DNA of 13,296 bases from Parachlamydiaceae bacterium (GTDB taxonomy: Bacteria; Chlamydiota; Chlamydiia; Chlamydiales; Parachlamydiaceae): contig JAUXSJ010000214.1 of the NCBI GenBank assembly GCA_030679615.1, positions 1 to 13,296 on the forward strand. Direction: 5' to 3'. The notes beneath the pieces are model-generated. The model searched no databases, had not been told where the DNA came from, and was given only the letters and a program-made list of their open reading frames with translations. Of this stretch, positions 1 to 5,702 are shown in pieces. Position 1 is the stretch's first letter. The number at the start of each line of letters is the position of its first letter. The translations under genes were made by a program, and so were the position numbers.

Positions 1-1041
1 TGAAGATGTGCTCACAATTTTTTTCAATTCATCAGAAATATTTGCTATATTTGCAGGAGACATGCCAATTAAGTTTATATTTAATTTTAGGAGGTGTGGT
101 AGCGATTTAATCATTTCGAGAAGTATTTCGAAATGCTCATCCAAAAATCCAAAAAAATCATTTTTAAAGTATTTGTTTTTTTGAATTAAATCATAACCAG
201 GCATGCCAATATCATTTAAGTTTACATATACAATTCCAGGTATATCTTTTAGATAGGGCATAATAGACGCAGCCATTGAAGGAGAAATTTGAGTGTCTAT
301 AGAGTGACGAAAATCAATTCCAAATCCTAATGTATTAATATATTTTTGTTTAATATTTGAATCATTTAAATAATTCTCAACAGTTCGTTTAATTGCTAAA
401 CCAATAGATTTTGCTAAATAGACTGAGAGTGGTTTAGAATTTAATCTGAAATCACCAATGCCAAAAATTTGTTTTAAAATTAATGAGATGCAGTGATAGT
501 TTAATTTAGGTTTTATTTGATTTTTTTTGTTTATTTCTTCTTGATGATAAACTATATTTTTAAATTCATATTCTATATTAATCCCTTTTCTCATTATGAT
601 TTTGCATAATAATTCAGGCAAAAATTGCTCTTTTAATTCTTGACTCGGCCAACTACAATTTTCAAGCAAAGTGCTAGTATAAGAAATATAACATTGTTCT
701 GTTTGTGCTATCCCATAAGCAATCAAAGCAAATTGCATAGGATGTGATTTCGCTTGTCGCAATAAATTTAATTTTTCATGTTCATATTTATCACTTAACT
801 TTGAGACAATTTCATTAATCAAGTCTTTTTGTTCATTATTAAATTCAAGTTTATCATTAATATTTGATTTCACAAAGTCATCAGCAATAAATTTCATTTT
901 AAAGTTATCAAGCAGATCTTCTACAGGTTTGCTTTCATCGATTGTTAAAATTTCAAATTCTTCAAATTCAGTAGGTGAAGAATTAATAGAATTTACATAA
1001 TATGAATTATTATTGTTATTATTATAATTATTTACATTCAT
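1..1041 (-). CDS. Leucine-rich-repeat-like protein, C-terminus beyond the window edge
   Basis: An open frame runs without a stop from an ATG at 1039-1041 to base 1, giving 347 visible residues; the gene continues past the left edge. The N-terminus is asparagine-rich (N at 2, 4-5 and 7-12) and then acidic. The middle is mostly helical-looking, with no signal peptide or obvious membrane segment. Two stretches resemble ribonuclease-inhibitor-type leucine-rich repeats: about 267-286 (IPGIVYVNLNDIGMPG) and about 314-335 (LPHLLKLNINLIGM). They share the pattern xPx(I/L)(V/L)x(V/L)N(I/L)Nx-IGM, 47 residues apart. More repeats could lie in the missing part. No good Shine-Dalgarno is visible before the ATG. 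LRR proteins beside a RING protein on the same strand would suit an intracellular symbiont's host-interaction repertoire, but the function is inferred only from these two weak repeats. Confidence 0.75.
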   Translation of the reverse strand, partial: MNVNNYNNNNNNSYYVNSINSSPTEFEEFEILTIDESKPVEDLLDNFKMKFIADDFVKSNINDKLEFNNEQKDLINEIVSKLSDKYEHEKLNLLRQAKSHPMQFALIAYGIAQTEQCYISYTSTLLENCSWPSQELKEQFLPELLCKIIMRKGINIEYEFKNIVYHQEEINKKNQIKPKLNYHCISLILKQIFGIGDFRLNSKPLSVYLAKSIGLAIKRTVENYLNDSNIKQKYINTLGFGIDFRHSIDTQISPSMAASIMPYLKDIPGIVYVNLNDIGMPGYDLIQKNKYFKNDFFGFLDEHFEILLEMIKSLPHLLKLNINLIGMSPANIANISDELKKIVSTSS

Positions 1042-1085
1042 GTTACAATCTTTGAGGTTTTGTTTTTTAAAATTTAATTATCAAC

Positions 1086-1113
1086 ATTATGCAAACAAAG
1101 TAAAATTAAGCAA
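1086..1113 (-). promoter_or_regulatory. Candidate sigma70-type promoter for the LRR-like gene
   Basis: On the minus strand TTGCTT (1113-1108) and CATAAT (1091-1086) are separated by 16 bp, about 45 bp upstream of the ATG at 1041. The -10 is a good match and the -35 matches only in TTG. In such AT-rich DNA this could arise by chance. Confidence 0.3.
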
Positions 1114-1180
1114 TAAAATTTTAAATATATTTAACTACGTATAATGCTAAGTTAATCAATAACAGGAGGATTGATATATT

Positions 1181-1303
1181 TTAAATTGTGTAAATAATTT
1201 GTTTCAAGAAAAAGAACGATAATAATCGTTCAGTAAATGCAGTCAAACTTAAGCCCATTTCTTCAGAAATGGAGTTGATGAATGACTTACCTGATAGGGT
1301 CTG
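1181..1303 (-). other. Short degenerate coding-like remnant containing LTAFTERL
   Basis: This lies in the 339-bp gap between the LRR-like and RING genes. On the minus strand a 40-codon open stretch (a TGA at 1306-1304, a TAA at 1183-1181) contains an ATG at 1258 that starts MGLSLTAFTERLLSF. The DNA for LTAFTERL resembles the start of the prenyl synthase ORF at 8085 (MFKLTALTERL). The segment also contains two perfect small hairpins: 1214-1220/1225-1231 (GAACGAT/ATCGTTC) and 1255-1261/1266-1272 (CCATTTC/GAAATGG). At 1298-1309 the plus strand reads GGGTCTGTCAAA, which looks like an insertion-sequence end, but no partner end was found. It is most likely a decayed mobile element or gene fragment. 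Nothing else recognisable was found in 1042-1380. Confidence 0.4.
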
Positions 1304-1380
1304 TCAAAAGTAATCTAAAAACAAATTTATATTCAACAAATTAACTAAAAAGAATTCTTAATCGTAATCATTCAAAAAAA

Positions 1381-1965
1381 CTATGATTTTTCGTTGTTGT
1401 TTGATGGTATAGTAATGTGACAAATACCATTTTCATCCACCAAGTAATTGACTTCAATATTTGGCGCAAGTTCTTGAAGAGAATTAACCGATTGAACTTC
1501 AGTAAAAAATTGATTTAAACTAGCTACGGGTATCGTAAAAGAGACACCGGGTTTTTTCATAGCATGATCAATTATTCGTTCCTGATTTCTTAAAATAAAT
1601 TCTCTTTCTTCTTGAGGAATACTACCTTCAAATACAACTGAGCTGTTACCATTTTCGTTTTTACTAATATACGTTTCCCAGTTTTTTGGGGATTTATCCT
1701 CATGACCATAAGGATCTTTGATTAAAGAAAAAAATCTATCTTCTTTTTCAATTGGAGATCTACAATAAGGACACTTTGTACCACCCTCAAAAAAAAATTT
1801 GTTTATACATTCATAATGAAACAAGTGATTACATCTGAGTACCTTAACTTTCCGTTTAAGTAATGTTTCTCTATCTATGGTAGGATGATCAAGAGAGGGA
1901 TTGATTGGTTTTTCTTCATCTAGACAAATTGGACACAATTGTAAATTACTTATTGCATATGTCAT
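1381..1965 (-). CDS. RING-H2 finger protein (eukaryote-like, possible E3 ubiquitin ligase effector)
   Basis: The protein has 194 residues. The N-terminal third is a RING-H2-type zinc site: C11-x2-C14, then C45-x-H47-x2-H50-x2-C53, then C65-x2-C68, followed by RSP. The gap between the second and third ligands is long but within the spacing allowed for RING fingers. RING-H2 domains of eukaryotes recruit E2 ubiquitin-conjugating enzymes, so in an intracellular bacterium the natural inference is a secreted protein acting on host ubiquitination. This cannot be shown here: there is no signal peptide, and type III signals are not readable by eye. Residues 70-194 have no motif I recognise and may bind the substrate. 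The start is supported by a strong AGGAGAGG at about 1972-1979. The LRR-like gene lies downstream on the same strand, and a TraB/GumN gene diverges upstream. Confidence 0.88.
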   Translation of the reverse strand: MTYAISNLQLCPICLDEEKPINPSLDHPTIDRETLLKRKVKVLRCNHLFHYECINKFFFEGGTKCPYCRSPIEKEDRFFSLIKDPYGHEDKSPKNWETYISKNENGNSSVVFEGSIPQEEREFILRNQERIIDHAMKKPGVSFTIPVASLNQFFTEVQSVNSLQELAPNIEVNYLVDENGICHITIPSNNNEKS

Positions 1966-2057
1966 CTTATTCCTCTCCTAATAATTCATTAACTTTTGGT
2001 GTTAGCATGTGTGTGAATTTTATACAAGATACAAATATGATGACTAAACGTAGGTAG

Positions 2058-2097
2058 ATTATAAAGTATATGAAGATACTTTTTATTTGGCCAAATA
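2058..2097 (-). promoter_or_regulatory. Candidate promoter/operator for the RING gene
   Basis: The minus strand carries a consensus TATAAT (2063-2058). About 20 bp upstream, where a -35 element would sit, is a perfect 14-bp palindrome, TATTTGGCCAAATA (2084-2097). A recognisable -35 is missing, so this may be an activator- or repressor-controlled promoter. Its GC core stands out in the very AT-rich spacer. No factor can be named. Confidence 0.3.
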
Positions 2098-2234
2098 TAA
2101 AAAGAAAAAAACATATCCTTTGTATAGATTATTACTATTATTTGAACAAATAATTCTATTTAATAAATAAATCTGTTTACAAAAACAAAAGATAAATTAG
2201 ATATCTAGAAAATTTTTATTTTTTTTTTAATTAT

Positions 2235-2271
2235 ATTACTTTATTAATTATCACATTACTTTATTAATTAT
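2235..2271 (+). repeat. Two 17-bp direct repeats, 20-bp period
   Basis: ATTACTTTATTAATTAT occurs identically at 2235-2251 and 2255-2271. A weaker related stretch follows from about 2274. The second copy ends 3 bp before a candidate -35 box for the TraB/GumN-like gene. A 20-bp period is about two helical turns, as expected for tandem regulator sites or intrinsic curvature, but AT-rich slippage duplication is an alternative. Confidence 0.6.
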
Positions 2272-2274
2272 AAT

Positions 2275-2303
2275 TTTACTTTTATTCTTTAATTATTTAT
2301 AAT
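2275..2303 (+). promoter_or_regulatory. Candidate promoter for the TraB/GumN-like gene
   Basis: TTTACT (2275-2280) and a consensus TATAAT (2298-2303) are separated by exactly 17 bp. The start codon at 2340 is 37 bp downstream and is preceded by AAGGA at 2330-2334. This is the best promoter match in the divergent spacer, although the background is very AT-rich. Confidence 0.5.
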
Positions 2304-2339
2304 AAAACTTTAATATTAATAATTAAGTGAAGGATTTAC

Positions 2340-3074
2340 ATGATTAATAACGAATTTGATACTAATAATGTTTATAAAGGTTTTATATATGAAATTGTGG
2401 ACTCCTCTGGAAATAACGGATTTTTAGCTGGATCTATCCACATCGGTGAAAAAAAATATAAAGTGAGTCAACATTTTAAAGAAGCTTTAGATAATGCAGA
2501 TGAATTGTTTGTGGAATTTGATTTGAATTCTAAAAGTTTTAAACAGGTTAATACAGATATTGTTATAGCTAAAATTTTGCTTGAAGCTGATTTGATGAAG
2601 ATTCCTCGAGAAACTATAATCAAAAGCTTTGGTGCAACGGCAATAGCAGTAGAGCAATTTCCAGTAGGTACAGAAGTAAAATTGGTTAAAAAAGCTGAGA
2701 AAAAAAATATCCCCATTTCAAGTTTAGAAACAGCAGAAATACAAGCTCGATTCCTCGTCAAGACAATTGCGGAATTATTAGATGAGAAAGAGCCTGTGAA
2801 TGAAAATAATTTAAATATAGATGACTTTTATCAACCGATCAAAATGTATAAAGAAGGCAACAGTAAATATTTTAAAGAAGAGTGTGAAAACCAGTCGCTA
2901 CAATCTCAATCATTATTAGCTGAGCGTAATGTGAACATGGTAAATGTGATGGATGCTCATTTTTCGAAAAAAGTAACCCCATTTTTTCTTGTGGGCACTG
3001 CTCATTTATATGGAGAACAAGGAATGGTCTCTCTTCTTCGAGAAAAAGGTTATACTGTAAAAAAAATGAAATAG
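2340..3074 (+). CDS. TraB/GumN (Tiki-like) family protein
   Basis: The protein has 244 residues and the family's diagnostic motifs. An N-terminal GSIHIG (31-36) is the first GxxH motif. FVEFD (57-61) holds the conserved acidic pair. A C-terminal VGTAHLYGEQG (218-228) is the second GxxH motif, ending in the typical xLLREKGYTV. Animal Tiki members are metal-dependent proteases and TraB/PrgY acts on pheromone peptides; the substrate here is unknown. Bacterial GumN proteins are often around 280-300 residues with a signal peptide or lipobox. This one starts almost directly at the first motif with no export signal, so it may be cytosolic or use another secretion route. The start is supported by AAGGA five bases before the ATG. 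The gene stands alone and diverges from the RING gene. Confidence 0.85.
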   Translation: MINNEFDTNNVYKGFIYEIVDSSGNNGFLAGSIHIGEKKYKVSQHFKEALDNADELFVEFDLNSKSFKQVNTDIVIAKILLEADLMKIPRETIIKSFGATAIAVEQFPVGTEVKLVKKAEKKNIPISSLETAEIQARFLVKTIAELLDEKEPVNENNLNIDDFYQPIKMYKEGNSKYFKEECENQSLQSQSLLAERNVNMVNVMDAHFSKKVTPFFLVGTAHLYGEQGMVSLLREKGYTVKKMK

Positions 3075-3205
3075 CTCAAAAATCAAAAAAAAGTATTCAA
3101 CTCTAAACCTAAGCGACAATTGGCGTAAAAATTAACCGCTGAGTCACCGACTCGACTTTATGGATTTTTATTCAATCGCTATGTCTTCATAATTCTTTTT
3201 GGAGT

Positions 3206-3230
3206 GCGAAGGCCCTGCCTTCGCTTTTTT
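3206..3230 (+). terminator. Intrinsic terminator-like hairpin after the TraB/GumN-like gene
   Basis: A perfect 8-bp GC-rich stem, GCGAAGGC/GCCTTCGC (3206-3213 and 3217-3224), with loop CCT is followed by six T residues. This is the classic Rho-independent form, 131 bp beyond the stop codon at 3074. The same sequence recurs, partly inverted, at 3345-3362 and near 3719-3731, so it is also part of the local repeat family. Confidence 0.65.
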
Positions 3231-3362
3231 ATGGTTCGGTTATCCAATTTTATAGCCTTCTGTTTTTTATGAACCAATTTTAAGTTTATAAGGTATTGAA
3301 TTGATCGAGTCTAAAATGACACCAAATAATCGATATTCCCTCTTAAAAAAGCGAAGACAGGG
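3213..3362. repeat. Outer inverted repeat pair of the 3.2-3.7 kb repeat block
   Basis: The 18 bases at 3213-3230 (CCCTGCCTTCGC plus six T) are the reverse complement of 3345-3362 with one mismatch. The right end of the big foldback (about 3719-3731, CCCCTGCCTTCGC) is a third copy. The block therefore looks assembled from related repeat ends. The 114 bp between 3231 and 3344 contain no gene or other structure that I can see. Confidence 0.6.
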
Positions 3363-3731
3363 CTCATCCTATTACCCATAAGTTTTTGAATCGCTCTACG
3401 AGCTCTATGCTTTTTTTATCTTATTCCCACAGTTCCTTCGTCACTCGTAAACTCGCACCTCAGTCATAGTGGGCTTTAAAGGGAATCGTCCTACGGACTC
3501 AGAATATATTAAAATTGACCCTTGTAAACTACAATACATTTATATACATGTTTTAGAGTCCGTAGGACGACTCCCATTAAAGCCCACTGTGACTGAGGAG
3601 CGAGTTTACGAGCGACGAAGGAACTGTGGGAATAAGATAAAAAAAGCATAGAGCTCGTAGAGCGATTCAAAAAAATAAAGAATCAAACGCCATAGGAACT
3701 TATGGGTAATAGGACGAGCCCCTGCCTTCGC
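3351..3731. repeat. Large foldback element with about 150-bp and 176-bp inverted arms
   Basis: The left arm (3351-3500) is the near-perfect reverse complement of the right arm (3556-3731), with a 55-base spacer (3501-3555). I count about seven substitutions, one 1-base gap, and one 25-base insertion in the right arm (about 3672-3698). The central part includes a 60-base identical run. The inner ends are GGACTC/GAGTCC and the outer ends GCGAAG/CTTCGC. The arms are more GC-rich than the surroundings. A 60-codon ORF inside (3469-3651) reads through the right arm and is not credible as a gene. This resembles a non-autonomous foldback or MITE-like element. I see no transposase and no clear target-site duplication. 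Confidence 0.85.
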
Positions 3732-4029
3732 ATTCCAAAAGTTATTCTGATGGGTAGGTATAAAGATTAAAATAAAATATGCTTAAATGATATGAGAAAT
3801 TCTTGCGATTCTAAAATTACAATCCTTTGGTTTGAACAAAAAAACCTTAATCGAGCTAGAAAGCAATCTTTAATTCAAATTTATAGTTTAAAATAAGACC
3901 ATACTTCAATGAATTAAATTTCGGATTCTTTTGTAAGTTTATTGAGATCCATAATGCACGTCTTTTAAACAACAATTGGTCATTGCTGTGCAGAATTTGT
4001 GCATAATTGCTAATAAACGCATGAAATAT
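3732..4029. other. AT-rich spacer with no recognisable gene
   Basis: Between the foldback element and the tRNA terminator I see no open frame with a ribosome-binding site, no RNA-like fold and no repeat. An apparent minus-strand ORF at 3939-4193 reads through the tRNA and is spurious. Confidence 0.5.
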
Positions 4030-4067
4030 AAAAAAACCAACATAACTTCAATTATTGACTTATGTTG
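4030..4067 (-). terminator. Intrinsic terminator of tRNA-Ser
   Basis: On the minus strand the inverted pair CAACATAA (4067-4060) and TTATGTTG (4045-4038), with an inner TCAAT/ATTGA pairing, is followed by G and seven T residues (4037-4030). It begins 29 bases after the tRNA 3' end. Confidence 0.65.
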
Positions 4068-4095
4068 AGGCTGTCTTGGTAAGGTATAAAAAGAA

Positions 4096-4180
4096 CGGAA
4101 GAGGTAGGATTCGAACCCACGGTCCCTCGCAGGACTTCTGTTTTCAAGACAGACGCAATCGGCCACTCTGCCACTCTTCC
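4096..4180 (-). tRNA. tRNA-Ser (anticodon UGA)
   Basis: The gene is read on the minus strand. The acceptor stem GGAAGAG pairs perfectly with CTCTTCC, with G as discriminator base. The anticodon stem TCTGT/ACAGA encloses the loop CTTGAAA, so the anticodon is UGA and it reads UCA-type serine codons. A long variable arm (GTCC/GGAC stem), as expected of class II serine tRNAs, precedes the T arm GTGGG-TTCGAAT-CCTAC. The length is 85 bases. CCA is not encoded, since GTTC follows, so it must be added enzymatically. Confidence 0.96.
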
Positions 4181-4212
4181 GTATGATATTCAATCAAATG
4201 AATTAAGGATGA

Positions 4213-4242
4213 TTTATACAAAATAATGACAATTTAGGTCAA
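4213..4242 (-). promoter_or_regulatory. Promoter of tRNA-Ser
   Basis: On the minus strand TTGACC (4242-4237) and TATAAA (4218-4213) are 18 bp apart, each matching the sigma70 consensus at five of six positions. The tRNA 5' end at 4180 is about 33 bp past the -10 box, a usual short leader. Confidence 0.6.
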
Positions 4243-4297
4243 TAGATTTTAAAATTATTTAAAAATTTAACCTTATCGTTAACTCTCAGAAATTTCA

Positions 4298-4327
4298 TTA
4301 CCCCAGTAAATACATTCCGTTTATACT
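4298..4327 (+). promoter_or_regulatory. Weak candidate promoter for ugd-lptD
   Basis: TATACT (4322-4327) is a good -10. The only nearby -35 with an acceptable spacing is TTACCC (4298-4303, 18 bp), a poor match. It lies 37 bp before the ugd start codon. Confidence 0.25.
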
Positions 4328-4363
4328 CATTTGCTTTAACCTCAGTTTAAAATAAGAGAGTGT

Positions 4364-5701
4364 ATGAATATTTTAATCATAGGTGTGGGCTATGTAGGAC
4401 TTGTCAGCGGCACCTGTTTTTCTGAAATGGGTCATCATGTGACTTGTCTTGATATCAATGACGAACACATTCAACAACTAAATCAAGGAATCATCCCCAT
4501 TTACGAACCTGGTTTAGAAGAAATGGTGAGCAGAAACATTAAAGCTGGCCGACTTTCTTTTGTAACAAATTATGCTGTAGCGGTTCCAAAAGCAAATGTT
4601 ATTTTTATCGCTGTGGATACTCCCATGTCCTCCAAAGGTTCTGCGGATATTTCACGGGTTGAAACCGTAGCTGAAACATTATCTGAATACATTCAACAAA
4701 ATTGTATTGTCGTAACAAAATCCACTGTTCCAGTTGGAACGACTTTAAAAATTGAAGAAATCATTCGAACAAAACTTAAATTAAAAAACCGAAACATCGA
4801 ATTCTACGTTGTTTCAAATCCTGAGTTTTTGAAAGAAGGAAATGCTATTCAAGACTTTATGAAACCCGACCGAGTCATCATCGGTGTTAATCATGAATAC
4901 CCTGCAGCAATGATGAGAGAAATTTATTCTCCATTTATGCTAAGTCATGACCGATTAATCATTATGGATATTTTATCAGCTGAACTTTCAAAGTACGCTG
5001 CCAATGCCATGTTAGCAACGCGTATTTCTTTCATGAATGAAATGGCTTTATTATGCGAAAAAATGGGAGCTGATGTCAATGCAGTAAGAATGGCTTTAGG
5101 ATCTGACAGTCGTATTGGACATAAATTTTTATACCCTGGAGTCGGATTTGGGGGTTCTTGCTTTCCAAAAGATATTAATGCTCTTCTACATCAGGGGAAA
5201 AATCTTGATTTTGAGTTATCCGTTTTAAAAGCAGTTCACGAAACCAATCAACGTCAAAAGAAAATCATTCTTAATAAACTCGATTCATATTTTTCAAATA
5301 AAAATGGAATAACTCAAAAAACAATCGGAATACTTGGTCTTTCATTTAAACCAGATACAGATGATGTCCGCGAAGCGCCTGCACTAGAATTAATTGAGGA
5401 TTTGTTAGCTCATCATGTTTTTTTACGGCTATATGATCCAGTTGCAATGAATAAAGCAAAAAAAAGAATAGGTAATTATCCTAATATTGTTTGGTGTGAA
5501 AGTGAAATAGAAGTGGCTGAAGGTGCAGATGCATTAGTTTTAATGACAGAATGGAAACAATTTCGCTTTTTAAATTACACTTCATTACTTAGTAAAATGA
5601 AAGGACGTGCATTTTTTGACGGACGCAATCAATGCTCACCGGAAAAAATGGTTCGAGAAGGTTTTGAATATTTTGGAATAGGAAGACCCATAATCAATTA
5701 A
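4364..5701 (+). CDS. ugd: UDP-glucose 6-dehydrogenase
   Basis: This 445-residue cytosolic enzyme oxidises UDP-glucose to UDP-glucuronate with two NAD+. The N-terminal Rossmann signature is GVGYVG at 7-12. STVPVGT (120-126) and NPEFLKEGNAIQDFMKPDRV (152-171) are family motifs of the NAD and substrate sites. SKYAANAML (209-217) includes the conserved lysine and asparagine. GFGGSCFPKD (261-270) contains the catalytic thioester cysteine, C266. The C-terminal UDP-binding domain has GLSFKPDTDDVREAP. All key residues are present and the length is normal. The start is preceded by AAGAGAG very close to the ATG. The lptD-like gene follows after one base, so the two are almost certainly co-transcribed. 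UDP-glucuronate would feed capsule, LPS or exopolysaccharide sugars. A UDP-N-acetyl-mannosamine-type dehydrogenase is less likely given the overall Ugd-like motif set. Confidence 0.95.
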   Translation: MNILIIGVGYVGLVSGTCFSEMGHHVTCLDINDEHIQQLNQGIIPIYEPGLEEMVSRNIKAGRLSFVTNYAVAVPKANVIFIAVDTPMSSKGSADISRVETVAETLSEYIQQNCIVVTKSTVPVGTTLKIEEIIRTKLKLKNRNIEFYVVSNPEFLKEGNAIQDFMKPDRVIIGVNHEYPAAMMREIYSPFMLSHDRLIIMDILSAELSKYAANAMLATRISFMNEMALLCEKMGADVNAVRMALGSDSRIGHKFLYPGVGFGGSCFPKDINALLHQGKNLDFELSVLKAVHETNQRQKKIILNKLDSYFSNKNGITQKTIGILGLSFKPDTDDVREAPALELIEDLLAHHVFLRLYDPVAMNKAKKRIGNYPNIVWCESEIEVAEGADALVLMTEWKQFRFLNYTSLLSKMKGRAFFDGRNQCSPEKMVREGFEYFGIGRPIIN

Positions 5702-5702
5702 G

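Noticed and set aside
620..660. F-box-like LPELLCKII in the LRR-like protein
   Set aside because: It lies at about residue 141 rather than near the N-terminus, and the rest of the F-box pattern is missing.
1164..1197. AGGAGG followed by TTG as a possible small-gene start
   Set aside because: The frame closes after eight codons (TTG ... TAA), and no longer alternative start exists.
2468..2761. 97-codon minus-strand ORF
   Set aside because: It is antisense to the TraB/GumN-like gene, whose motifs clearly mark the coding strand.
3469..3651. 60-codon plus-strand ORF
   Set aside because: It runs through the spacer and right arm of the foldback repeat, has no ribosome-binding site, and its sequence reflects the repeat rather than a protein family.
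3732..4096. Integration site (att duplication) at the 3' end of tRNA-Ser
   Set aside because: No second copy of the tRNA 3' end was found in the window; only a weak GGTAGGTATAAAG / GGTAAGGTATAAA similarity (3754-3766 vs 4078-4090), which does not involve tRNA bases.
3939..4193. 84-codon minus-strand ORF
   Set aside because: It reads straight through tRNA-Ser and its terminator.
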